Origin: Deltaproteobacteria bacterium
GTDB lineage: Bacteria; Myxococcota; Kuafuiibacteriia; Kuafuiibacteriales; Kuafuiibacteriaceae
Direction of reading: 5' to 3'
DNA: 64,000 nt
NCBI GenBank assembly: GCA_016713425.1
Contig: JADJPE010000005.1
Span: 2,790,001-2,854,000, forward strand
The notes under the pieces were generated by a model. It did no database searches and was not told the DNA's origin. It was given only the letters and a program-made list of their open reading frames with translations. The position numbers and the translations under genes are program-made. Below, piece by piece: positions 54,102 to 62,476 of the stretch. Position 1 is the first letter of the stretch; each line of letters starts with the position of its first letter.

Positions 54102-55746
54102 ACGGCAAAAATTCATCTTCGTCACCGGGGGCGTCGTCTCCTCGCTCGGAAAGGGCTTGTGCAGCGCAGCGATCGGCGCGCTGCTCGAGAATCGCGGCCT
54201 CAAGATCTCGATGCTCAAGCTCGATCCTTACATCAACGTCGATCCGGGTACGATGAGCCCGTTTCAGCACGGCGAAGTGTTCGTGACCGATGATGGCGCC
54301 GAGACGGATCTCGATCTCGGGCATTACGAGCGCTTCACCAATGTGTCGCTCTCGAAGCGCAACAACTGGACGACTGGGCAGATCTACCACAAGGTCATCA
54401 AGAAAGAGCGCCGCGGAGAATACCTCGGAAAGACGGTCCAAGTCATTCCGCACATCACGGATGAAATCAAAGGCGCGATCGGCGCGGCGGCTGGCGAGGC
54501 GGACATTGCGATCGTCGAGATCGGAGGCACCGTCGGCGACATCGAGTCGCTGCCTTTCTTGGAAGCGATTCGCCAGATGCGTCGCGACATGGGGGAGGAC
54601 AATACGCTCTATGTGCACATCACCCTCGTGCCGTTCCTCAAGGCGGCGGGTGAGCTGAAGACCAAACCCACGCAGCATTCGGTGGGTGAGCTCCGCCGTA
54701 TCGGCATTACGCCGGACGTGCTCGTTTGTCGGAGCGACGCGCCGCTCGAGTCCGACATCAAGAAAAAGATCTCGTTGTTCTGCGATGTCAACTTGGACTG
54801 CGTGATCAGCGCCCCGGACGTCGAGTGCATCTACGAGCTTCCCATGCACCTCCACAGCGAGGGGCTCGACGACAAGATCGCCGAGCTCTTGAACATCTGG
54901 TCGCGATCACCCGGGCTCGACAGTTGGCGGCACGTCGTCGATCGGATCCAGGCGCCCGAGTACGAGGTTCGGATCGGCATCGTGGGGAAATACACGCGGC
55001 TCACGGAGAGCTACAAATCCTTGCACGAAGCGCTGATCCACGGTGGCATTCCGAACAACTGCCGCGTTGAGCTCGATTACATCGAATCGACGGAGATCGA
55101 GACCGTCGAAGAGGCGCTTCGCAGTGTCGATGGTGTTCTTGTTCCGGGCGGCTTCGGCGAGCGCGGAACGGAGGGGATGATCCGGGCCGCGAGATGGGCG
55201 CGCGAGCATGGACGTCCGTTCTTCGGCATCTGCCTTGGTCTTCAGATGGCTGTCGTCGAGTATGCGCGGAATAAATGTGGCCTCGAGCGCGCGAATTCGT
55301 CCGAGTTCGATGCCGCCGGCCCTCACGCCGTCATCCACCTGATGGAGACGCAGCGAGGTCTCACCGAAAAGGGGGCCACCATGCGTCTTGGTGCCTATCC
55401 GTGCGCCATCGCCGAAGGGTCGTTGGCGGAGAAGGTCTACCGCTCGCGCCAGATCTCGGAGCGTCACCGCCATCGATACGAGTTCAACAACGATTATCGT
55501 GCCCGCCTCGAAGCGGAAGGTCTGCGGTGCTCGGGGACGTCTCCGGACGGCAGCCTAGTGGAGATTATTGAGCTCCCTGACCATCCTTGGTTCTTGGGGT
55601 GCCAATTTCACCCTGAGTTCAAATCGAAACCCTTCCGCCCCCATCCATTGTTCGCGGCGTTCATTCGGGCCGCACTCGAGCAAGGTGGGCGACGTCCGCT
55701 CAACCGACATCGGGTTGTTCGAGCCAAGGACGAAGGGGTCCAATGA
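54091..55746 (+). CDS. pyrG: CTP synthase
   Basis: 551 aa. The N-terminal synthetase P-loop is TGGVVSSLGKG, with KLDPYINVDPGTMSP next; the C-terminal glutaminase has GGFGERG, GICLGLQMAV (nucleophile Cys) and CQFHPEFKSKP (catalytic His/Glu). It makes CTP from UTP with Gln or ammonia. ATG 54091 has GGAAGGA five bases upstream. Placement between kdsB and kdsA is common in Gram-negative KDO operons. Its stop overlaps the kdsA start (ATGA). Confidence 0.98.
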   Translation: MTRKRQKFIFVTGGVVSSLGKGLCSAAIGALLENRGLKISMLKLDPYINVDPGTMSPFQHGEVFVTDDGAETDLDLGHYERFTNVSLSKRNNWTTGQIYHKVIKKERRGEYLGKTVQVIPHITDEIKGAIGAAAGEADIAIVEIGGTVGDIESLPFLEAIRQMRRDMGEDNTLYVHITLVPFLKAAGELKTKPTQHSVGELRRIGITPDVLVCRSDAPLESDIKKKISLFCDVNLDCVISAPDVECIYELPMHLHSEGLDDKIAELLNIWSRSPGLDSWRHVVDRIQAPEYEVRIGIVGKYTRLTESYKSLHEALIHGGIPNNCRVELDYIESTEIETVEEALRSVDGVLVPGGFGERGTEGMIRAARWAREHGRPFFGICLGLQMAVVEYARNKCGLERANSSEFDAAGPHAVIHLMETQRGLTEKGATMRLGAYPCAIAEGSLAEKVYRSRQISERHRHRYEFNNDYRARLEAEGLRCSGTSPDGSLVEIIELPDHPWFLGCQFHPEFKSKPFRPHPLFAAFIRAALEQGGRRPLNRHRVVRAKDEGVQ

Positions 55747-55814
55747 ACCCAGCGAGCCCACCGAACCCAACGAGCCCACCGAACCCAGCGAGCCCAACGA
55801 GCCCACCGAACCCG
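55743..55814 (+). repeat. CCGAACCCAACGAGCCCA repeat at the kdsA N-terminus
   Basis: 9/18-bp units of ACGAGCCCA and CCGAACCCA repeat from the ATG and encode Pro/Asn/Ser-rich PPNP-type repeats; they lie outside the KdsA fold. Confidence 0.9.
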
Positions 55815-56678
55815 GGACCGGTGTTGATTCCGAATCCCGCGGCCGATGCGCCGGCGATCGAGGTGGGCCGCGGTCGGCTGGTCCTGTTCGCCGGCCCGTG
55901 TGTGCTCGAGGATTCGGCCTTCAATCTCGAGCATGCGCGGCGTCTGAGAGCGATCGCCGACGGCCTGCGGGTGCCGCTGGTATTCAAGGCGAGCTTCGAC
56001 AAGGCGAACCGCACCCGCGGCTCGAGCGCCCGCGGTCCGGGGCTCGATCAAGGCCTTGCGTGCCTGGCGGAAGTGAAGTCGGCTCATCGGCTTCCGATCA
56101 TCACCGATGTCCATCATCCCGAGCAGTGTGCGCCCGTGGCGGAAGTCGCCGATGTGCTCCAGATTCCTGCCTTTCTTTGCCGCCAGACCGATCTCTTGCG
56201 GGCGGCCGGCGCGACCGGGCGGGTGGTCAATATCAAAAAGGGGCAATTCCTGGCGCCCGAGGATATGGCGTTTGCGGTCGAGAAGGTGCGCGACGCGGCG
56301 GGGGCGGGGGGCGGCGGCGTGCTGGTGACGGAGCGCGGCACATCTTTTGGCTACCGCGATCTCGTCGTCGACTTCCGAAGTCTCGGCGTGATGCGGCGCT
56401 TTGCGCCGGTCGTGTTCGACGGGACGCATTCGGTTCAGCGTCCGGGGTCCTTGTCAGGGCGGACCGGGGGCGATCGAACCGAGGTCCCGGCCCTTGTCCG
56501 TGCGGCGGTCGGGTATGGCGTCGATGCCCTGTTTCTCGAGGTCCACCCCGACCCCGAGCGCGCGCCTTCGGATGGCCCTAATTCCCTCGACTACCCTAGT
56601 CTGCTAAAGGTGCTGACGGAGGCGATGACGCTTCGAAAGGCGCTCGAGTCGCTGGAGCAAGATTCGCTGGAGAACTGA
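55743..56678 (+). CDS. kdsA: 3-deoxy-8-phosphooctulonate synthase
   Basis: 311 aa. The KdsA/DAHP-synthase barrel is clear: FAGPCVLED, FKASFDKANRTRG, DVHHPEQC, CRQTDLLRAAG, NIKKGQFLAPEDM, VTERGTSFGY, FDGTHSVQRPG and EVHPDPERAPSDGPN. It condenses PEP with arabinose 5-phosphate in KDO synthesis. About 36 residues of Pro/Asn-rich repeat precede the fold, which is unusual for the family. It overlaps pyrG (ATGA) and kdsC (TGATG). Confidence 0.96.
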   Translation: MNPASPPNPTSPPNPASPTSPPNPGPVLIPNPAADAPAIEVGRGRLVLFAGPCVLEDSAFNLEHARRLRAIADGLRVPLVFKASFDKANRTRGSSARGPGLDQGLACLAEVKSAHRLPIITDVHHPEQCAPVAEVADVLQIPAFLCRQTDLLRAAGATGRVVNIKKGQFLAPEDMAFAVEKVRDAAGAGGGGVLVTERGTSFGYRDLVVDFRSLGVMRRFAPVVFDGTHSVQRPGSLSGRTGGDRTEVPALVRAAVGYGVDALFLEVHPDPERAPSDGPNSLDYPSLLKVLTEAMTLRKALESLEQDSLEN

Positions 56679-57199
56679 TGACAACGCCCCCTGACATACG
56701 AGAAATCGACGCCAAGGCCCGTCGCGTGCGGGCCCTCATCCTGGATGTAGACGGCGTCCTCACCGACGGTCGCGTGATCTATTTGCCGGGAGGGAACGAA
56801 GGCCGAACGTTCCATGTGCGCGATGGCCTTGGGATTCAGCTCCTCATGGCGTCTGGATGCACCGTCGCGCTGCTCTCCGGTCGCGAAAGCGACGTTGTGA
56901 CGCGGCGTGCGCACGAGCTCGGCATCACGGCCTTGCGTCTTGGCATCGAAGACAAGGTCGACGCATTCGAGTCTCTCCTCGACGAGTTTCAGCTCAACGA
57001 CCTCCAGGTGGCCTATGTGGGCGACGACCTGCCAGATATTCCGGTTCTTCGCCGAGCGGGTCTTGGATTTGCGGTGGCCGATGCTGCACCCGAGGTTCGT
57101 TCTGCGGCTGACCTGGTCCTTCGGACAGCAGGAGGTCAGGGGGCTGTGCGTGAGGCGTGCGAGAGAATCTTGAAGGCGAAAGAAGCCTGGCGCGTGTAG
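56678..57199 (+). CDS. kdsC: 3-deoxy-D-manno-octulosonate 8-phosphate phosphatase
   Basis: 173 aa HAD phosphatase without a cap. Motif I is LDVDGVLTDG (Asp nucleophile and acid), motif II LLSGRES, then GDDLPDIPVL for metal binding. It removes the phosphate of KDO-8-phosphate. Its ATG overlaps the kdsA stop by one base. It closes the KDO operon, with no lptC/lptA visible downstream. Confidence 0.95.
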   Translation: MTTPPDIREIDAKARRVRALILDVDGVLTDGRVIYLPGGNEGRTFHVRDGLGIQLLMASGCTVALLSGRESDVVTRRAHELGITALRLGIEDKVDAFESLLDEFQLNDLQVAYVGDDLPDIPVLRRAGLGFAVADAAPEVRSAADLVLRTAGGQGAVREACERILKAKEAWRV

Positions 57200-57218
57200 A
57201 ATCTTCCCGGCTGAGCGC

Positions 57219-57794
57219 GTGGGATTTCTTCGAAGCATTCTCCGATTCTTCGGCCTATCCGGTGAGGCACGAGTCCGTGTCCGCGCGCCGGGCATCGAGA
57301 TCACGATTCTTGGTGATCCGCGACGTGTGCGTTGGGTGCTCGATGCCGTGAAGCTGGAGCTCGAACGCAACCCGCGCTACCGGAGCCTGCCCGACCGCGC
57401 CCGATTTCGGAAGGAAGGCAATCCCAGGAATGTGGTTCAGCCGACCGAGCTGGACGAGAAGGACTCCCCTTACGCTGTGCCGGGCGCCATGGTCATTCCT
57501 GTTCGGGGCCGAGTTGAAACGGAAGAAGAGCCCACGGATGCCCCTCGGGAACACACGCTCTCGAATGAGGTCGTTGAGTGGTCGTCGGAAGGTTCATTCG
57601 AAATCGCCGAAGAAGAGACGCCGGCTGACTTCGAGAACCCATTCGGGAGCGAGGAGACCGTCAACGACAGTCGGCCCGACCGCCCCTCAATTCTTCCGCG
57701 CCGCCTGACGCCAGACATCCGACCCACCGAAGAGATCGAAGCCTATACCGAAGCGCGTGTCCGCCGGGCCTCGTCGGATCCAGATCATGGCTGA
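57219..57794 (+). CDS. Conserved-looking protein of unknown function, 191 aa
   Basis: The N-terminus has a short hydrophobic amphipathic segment (GFLRSILRFFGLSG) that could be a membrane-binding helix, then a small basic domain (ITILGDPRRVRWVLDAVKLELERNPRYR) and the motif DSPYAVPGAMVIPVRGR. The rest is acidic and disordered. GTG start with weak ribosome site. It is 19 bases after kdsC and may belong to the same transcript. No family recognised. Confidence 0.6.
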   Translation: MGFLRSILRFFGLSGEARVRVRAPGIEITILGDPRRVRWVLDAVKLELERNPRYRSLPDRARFRKEGNPRNVVQPTELDEKDSPYAVPGAMVIPVRGRVETEEEPTDAPREHTLSNEVVEWSSEGSFEIAEEETPADFENPFGSEETVNDSRPDRPSILPRRLTPDIRPTEEIEAYTEARVRRASSDPDHG

Positions 57795-57955
57795 AGCCAT
57801 CGCAGGCTCTGGTTGGGTGGAGTCCAAGAACTTCGCCACTCGAACGGTAGGCCGTGGTTCGGGGGCTGGTGTGGCACGCAGTCGCCCGCTCCGCTGAGCG
57901 TCGAGGAACTCGCGTTGCTCCGACTTCGAGCTTGGCAAGGCTGAGGCTGGTGGGC

Positions 57956-58354
57956 CTAGCGCTTGGGCTCGACCGGAAAGAACGAACGGAAGAGAAGACC
58001 GAGACCCCCTCCGAGCAAGGCCAACATGGTGACCGTGCCGAGCAGCGAGGTTCGTTCGAAGCTGACTCGAAGATTGGCGATGACGCCGACGATGATGGCG
58101 CACAGTCCACCGACCGACAGGAGCCAACCAAGGATCGATCGACTGTTGTAAAAAAGAAGACCGAACCCCAGCGTGACGGGGATGAGCGTGATCCCGAATG
58201 ATTGGCCGGCCGAGCCGTAGAAGTGCCAGTACCCGCTGTGCACGCTAATCCGATCCAGCAGCAAGTAGCCGCCCAGAAGCAGGAGGCCAAGCCCGACCAT
58301 GAAATGCGCGAACCCTCCGGATGTCCCCCCGACATCGCGTAGACGATGATGCAT
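57956..58354 (-). CDS. Small multi-TM membrane protein
   Basis: 132 aa. Four hydrophobic helices (FMVGLGLLLLGGYLLL, FGITLIPVTLGFGLLF, WLLSVGGLCAIIVGVI, MLALLGGGLGLLF) with a cytoplasmic basic tail. Probably an inner-membrane protein. Function unknown. ATG 58354; converges with the unknown gene ending at 57794. The 161 bases between hold nothing I can name. Confidence 0.65.
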   Translation of the reverse strand: MHHRLRDVGGTSGGFAHFMVGLGLLLLGGYLLLDRISVHSGYWHFYGSAGQSFGITLIPVTLGFGLLFYNSRSILGWLLSVGGLCAIIVGVIANLRVSFERTSLLGTVTMLALLGGGLGLLFRSFFPVEPKR

Positions 58355-58458
58355 GGCGCGAGGCTACCCGACCTTCGCGGTTCGCCGAAAGCCTGCCCGC
58401 CCCGTCACCTTTCCCGCCTCCGAGTGAGTAGGCGCGAATGAACTAGAGCAAACCCGCA

Positions 58459-59613
58459 TCAAAGCACGGAATTGCGAGGGAGGTATTGGCGCGCGATTCG
58501 CGTTTCGGGGTCGCGTGCGCACGCATACAGGGCCAACAGGAAGAACAGCTCGACCGGCTTCATCGCGACGTAGATGACGTCGCATCGCCATGCGCTCGTC
58601 ATCTTCCGGGAGAGCGGGTAGCCGTAGCGGTCATACGCTTGCCGCAGAAACCGATGCACTCGGGGCCATCGCTCCTCGACGAGCTGTTCGAAGGCATTGG
58701 CGATGAGAAGCTGCCGATTGACCAGGATGGGCCGACCTCTTCGCACGCCAAGGCGAAGTGGCCGAACCAGCCTTCGATGCCCCCTCGCTGCGGCGGTACA
58801 GAGATAGTGACCACAGCCCTCGTCGATCGGCGGCGGTGGGATGAGGGTCGAGAAGGTCCAGTCACTCGTGTCGGTGAAGACGCGGACGATCGCGTCTGGC
58901 GCTTGCCCAAAGAGCGTGAGGATGGCGATCGCGATCGTCAGGAAGGGCAGGGCAAACAAGATGCCCGCTTGAGGCCATCGCTGACTTGCGAGGATCAAGC
59001 GGCGCAGGCGTTCGAAGCGTACGGGCGCTGCGATGTTGTCTTGGTCCGTCGACCGCGCCTCCTCTCGGTAGCTGCGGTGAAGCCTCAGCAACAGCGTTGT
59101 CGATATGAGCAGAAAGTTCGCCGGAAACACGAGCAGCATGCCGACCGTGAACGCCTTCTCGGGGTCCAGCGCGGACATGACGAGGGCTGGCGCCAGTTGC
59201 ACGAGCAAGACCAAATCCAGTGCCATGGCGACCAAGAGGCATGCGGTGGCGGCTGCCCCGACCAAAGGTGGCGCATGATGCCCATATCGGCGGAGCAGCA
59301 AGTACGCCCCGATGCCCAGGCCGAAGAACACACCGAATGAGAGGAGATGCGCCTCGGCCAGTGGGGCGTGCGGTGCGTTTACGATGCCGCAGTAGGTCGT
59401 GATGGGCTCGTCGTGTTCGGGCATCTCGAGCTGAAGCCAGTCGAGGACCGTCAAGGTCGTTCCTGCGAACACCGTGATGACGTCGGCACGAAGGCGGCTC
59501 ACGAGGCGGGGAATGCGCGCGCCGAACAACGACGCGAAGTCGAGCACGTTCAGGACCGTGAGCGCGGCCGGTATCCCCGCGATCAGCAGCAGGATCAAGA
59601 TGACGCCGCTCAT
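58459..59613 (-). CDS. Membrane protein with DUF6688-like C-terminal domain
   Basis: 384 aa. Six or so hydrophobic helices cover residues 3-260. The C-terminal part has CGHYLCTAAARGH, VRPLRLGVRRG, VNRQLLIANAFEQLVEE and YDRYGYPLS, matching the pattern I associate with DUF6688 (from memory). Function of that domain is unknown. Its ATG overlaps the stop of the lipoprotein gene upstream (ATGA), so the two are co-translated. Confidence 0.82.
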   Translation of the reverse strand: MSGVILILLLIAGIPAALTVLNVLDFASLFGARIPRLVSRLRADVITVFAGTTLTVLDWLQLEMPEHDEPITTYCGIVNAPHAPLAEAHLLSFGVFFGLGIGAYLLLRRYGHHAPPLVGAAATACLLVAMALDLVLLVQLAPALVMSALDPEKAFTVGMLLVFPANFLLISTTLLLRLHRSYREEARSTDQDNIAAPVRFERLRRLILASQRWPQAGILFALPFLTIAIAILTLFGQAPDAIVRVFTDTSDWTFSTLIPPPPIDEGCGHYLCTAAARGHRRLVRPLRLGVRRGRPILVNRQLLIANAFEQLVEERWPRVHRFLRQAYDRYGYPLSRKMTSAWRCDVIYVAMKPVELFFLLALYACARDPETRIARQYLPRNSVL

Positions 59614-60203
59614 CGAGACGACCGACCGTCCGCCGCGTTGCCCTGCATCGTGAGGCGCGCGAGCGCGAAATGGGTCTGTGTTCTTGGATCGACCCAGTGC
59701 TCCAGGATTTCGGCGTCGATCCGCTTGCTTGGGTGCATCGTCGTCTTCGCGCCTCGCTCATCGATGCTCTCGGTCGGTGTTTCGGTCGCTTTCAAGAGCG
59801 CAAATCGCGCCCGGTTCTCGGCCGTCGTCCGCGTCAGGAACTTGTTCTTCAGCGGGGGGCACGCACCAACCCCGTAGACACGCCCATCGTCATCCGAGAA
59901 TGTTGGACCTCGGTGGACCCACGCGGGCCCAGTTCGCGCTCCACTTGAGTCTGGGTCTACGATCGTCCGAGTGTCCTGGGCCGGTTGGGGGACTGGGCTC
60001 GTGGAGGTTTCGACTTCGGCGCTGTTGGGCTCGATGTGGGTGCCGGCCGGCTCTGGGCGGATCATGGTCTTGGGGGCGGCATCGATCAGAGCATCGACCA
60101 TGGGCACGGGCATGGGCATGGGCTTGGCGCGGTCGTCAGGCGTTTCGTCTTTGCAGCTCGGGCCCATGAAGCTGAGGAGCACAAAGAGCAGTCGCAGTGT
60201 CAT
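59610..60203 (-). CDS. LPP20-like lipoprotein
   Basis: 197 aa from ATG 60203, which opens a lipoprotein signal with lipobox GPSC; the frame is open to 60320. After a Pro/Met-rich stretch with repeats (PMPMPVPM) the C-terminal GVGACPPL, then TTAENRARFALLKATE, resembles the LPP20/lipoprotein pattern of secreted beta-alpha folds. It overlaps the DUF6688-like gene. Divergent from another lipoprotein gene that starts at 60362. Confidence 0.72.
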   Translation of the reverse strand: MTLRLLFVLLSFMGPSCKDETPDDRAKPMPMPVPMVDALIDAAPKTMIRPEPAGTHIEPNSAEVETSTSPVPQPAQDTRTIVDPDSSGARTGPAWVHRGPTFSDDDGRVYGVGACPPLKNKFLTRTTAENRARFALLKATETPTESIDERGAKTTMHPSKRIDAEILEHWVDPRTQTHFALARLTMQGNAADGRSSR

Positions 60204-60361
60204 CGACTGGACTATGCCATAGAGCGTCTCATGCGAATACGTTTGCGCTCTCGTCATCGAAAACGCGCGGTGCCGGGTCGTTGACGGAGGGTGTCGATCT
60301 TCTCGCGTGTTGGCGCGCACAGTCGAATTTCAGACGATTCGAGGATGCCCATTCGACGCCG

Positions 60362-61057
60362 ATGGAGCTACCGCTGGGAAACGTGGGGCCTGATTTCGCT
60401 CGTGGCGCCGCGCGTGCGTCGTCGCGTGCATCGTCGCCTACATCTTCGCGTTCGTCGTCACCTGCCTCGTCGCGTACGCTCTTTGGCTTGCTTGCCTTGG
60501 TCTTTCTGCTGTCGAGCGGGTGTGTCGCTCAGCGGATCGTTCCGCCCACTTTGAAAGCCAGCGCGCCCGCGCGCCCCGCTGACATGACCCATTTCGAGAT
60601 TGAGCTCTGTGCGTTCTCGGTCGACGGTCAAAGCTCTGCGGATGTTTCTTGGTCGGTCCGAGAACTGGGGCGAAGTTTCCGCGCGTATCTCGAGCAGAGT
60701 GCGAACTTCGCTGCGGTTCGAGACTGCTCGACCGAAGTTCAAACGTCGACCACGGCTGCGCCTTCGGGCACCGAGGTCGTTCAGCTGATCCCGTCGGTGC
60801 ATCTCGAAGCCGACACCCATAGAACCTATTTCTTGGAGGCCTTATCTCTATATCCTTTCATCGGGATGTTCCCGTTCCTCCCGGAGTGGGGACGAGCGAC
60901 GGTGAAGCTTCGTATCTCTCTGTTGAACGGCGCGCGCTCGCGTCGATCGAATCGACGCGGGGTCGGTGCCTCAGGTGCCGTGGGCGGTTCGTACGTCGAC
61001 GACGCCAGAGCCTTCAGTTCTGTTCTTGCCCGAGACTGGGTGGCGCGTCGTGGCTGA
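60362..61057 (+). CDS. Lipoprotein of unknown function
   Basis: 231 aa from ATG 60362. A Ser/Arg/Ala-rich N-terminus of about 35 residues precedes the helix LFGLLALVFLLSSGC, giving a good lipobox (SSGC). The mature part has ELGRSFRAYLEQS, then LIPSVHLEADTHR and a strand-rich end. Long n-region is odd. The stop (TGA) overlaps the start of the next gene by eight bases. No family recognised. Confidence 0.65.
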   Translation: MELPLGNVGPDFARGAARASSRASSPTSSRSSSPASSRTLFGLLALVFLLSSGCVAQRIVPPTLKASAPARPADMTHFEIELCAFSVDGQSSADVSWSVRELGRSFRAYLEQSANFAAVRDCSTEVQTSTTAAPSGTEVVQLIPSVHLEADTHRTYFLEALSLYPFIGMFPFLPEWGRATVKLRISLLNGARSRRSNRRGVGASGAVGGSYVDDARAFSSVLARDWVARRG

Positions 61058-61844
61058 TCCGCTGGAGCCGGAGGCGCATGACTCTCTACTTTCCGAGTCT
61101 CTTCGTGCGCTCGGCGGCTTCGAAGTGGGCCGGATCCGGGGTTTGGCGACCGTTCGTTCCAGCGCATCGACGGAGGCGGGGCGAGCGGTCGTGGCGGCTG
61201 GAGAGGCGACGACGTCGGGCTATCGGTTGGCGCTGTATCGTCCGCCATCGCGTACCGGATTCTACTTCCCACCCCGGATTGGCTTCTTCTCCCAGGACAT
61301 CGTGATCTCCGGCTTCCGCGAGGATCTCGGCGTTCTCAACGCGAATGCCGGGCAAGGCGACATTCCGGCGCGCGTGACCGATCCGAACCATGACGGCGTG
61401 GAGGTCGATATCAACGAGCCCATCGCTTACGCGCTTAGGCTCCGATCCGGGTACGTGGGTCAGGGGGTCGGGCTCAATCTCGTGCTCGGCACGGATGATG
61501 TCCGCATCTTCTCCACGCTGGAGACCAGCGTTAATCTGGCCGAGCTTCGGTATACGGACGTGCGGATATACCAGTCGCGTGTGCACGGATATCGTCTGGA
61601 CGGCCTCCTCTCTGGGAGCGCGAGTGCCGAGGTTGGGCTCGCGATTCTTCCGGCCCATCTCGCCATTCGGTCGTCGTTTGCGTTCGAATGGTTTCGCAAG
61701 TTCCCATTTCCGAAACCCGTTGAGTTTCAGGCCGCATCGACGTTCAACGCCCAAAAGCAGATCTATGAACGCCAGCGCGTATTCGTGGATGCGGTCTCCG
61801 TGCTCGCGGTGCGCTGGCAGATCTCCGGAGTGATTCTTTTTTGA
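61050..61844 (+). CDS. Beta-rich protein without visible signal peptide
   Basis: 264 aa from GTG 61050; an overlapping upstream GTG at 60966 keeps an open frame. Contains GYRLALYRPPSRTGFYFPPR, FSQDIVISGFRED, alternating hydrophobic strands (RLRSGYVGQGVGLNLVLG) and ends in Phe, typical of outer-membrane beta-barrel C-termini. No signal peptide is evident, which is inconsistent with that reading; a frameshift or a misplaced start are both possible. It overlaps the preceding lipoprotein gene. Confidence 0.6.
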   Translation: MADPLEPEAHDSLLSESLRALGGFEVGRIRGLATVRSSASTEAGRAVVAAGEATTSGYRLALYRPPSRTGFYFPPRIGFFSQDIVISGFREDLGVLNANAGQGDIPARVTDPNHDGVEVDINEPIAYALRLRSGYVGQGVGLNLVLGTDDVRIFSTLETSVNLAELRYTDVRIYQSRVHGYRLDGLLSGSASAEVGLAILPAHLAIRSSFAFEWFRKFPFPKPVEFQAASTFNAQKQIYERQRVFVDAVSVLAVRWQISGVILF

Positions 61845-61972
61845 GTTCTGCAACCAGAATTCGGCTGCGAGTGTCCACGCCCGCTGCACGCGTTTCGGGT
61901 GTCCGGCTGTCCTCCGATGCCGGACTCGTATCCCATATCGTACCAAACGCGGAGGCTTGGCTGGCGACTGTC

Positions 61973-62476
61973 GTGCATGCGTGCCGTTGTGCATCGGCGC
62001 TCATGGCTTGTTTGTTCCTCTTCGGGATGTTCGGCGCGTGTCAGGGCGCTCCCGAGGTGCGCGGCGAGCCGGCGTTCCTCGCGATCGAGAATCAGAGCCA
62101 GTACGAACTCATCGAGCTACGCGTTCACTCTGGGATTCGGTATCTCGAAACCGAGAACCTCCTCGCCTCTCCATTGCGGCCGGGTGATGTTCGGCCGCTG
62201 TACGGGTCGGGCGAATTCTACGTCACGGTATACCGCGAGCGCTATCGGCTCGGCCCAGTCTACGCGTTTACGACCGCATACCCCATTCATCTCCTGGATG
62301 ACACGGGCTACCGGCTCGCCGTCTTCGATGAGTCGTTCCGGCTCGACGAGATCCCGTGGCGGGCACCGAATTCGTGGCGGCTACGGCCTGAACCCATTCG
62401 AATCCTGGCTCAGTTCGTCGCGACCGAAGAGTTCGCTTCGTCCGACGCCGACGCTGTGCTCAATCCGGCGAGGTGA
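61973..62476 (+). CDS. Putative small lipoprotein
   Basis: 167 aa from GTG 61973; ATG 62003 is an alternative. The hydrophobic signal ends in MFGACQG, a plausible lipobox. The mature protein is beta-rich (NQSQYELIELRVHSGIRYLE, FYVTVYRERYRLGPVYAF). No family recognised. Its last 67 bases overlap the converging repeat-protein gene. Confidence 0.62.
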   Translation: MHACRCASALMACLFLFGMFGACQGAPEVRGEPAFLAIENQSQYELIELRVHSGIRYLETENLLASPLRPGDVRPLYGSGEFYVTVYRERYRLGPVYAFTTAYPIHLLDDTGYRLAVFDESFRLDEIPWRAPNSWRLRPEPIRILAQFVATEEFASSDADAVLNPAR

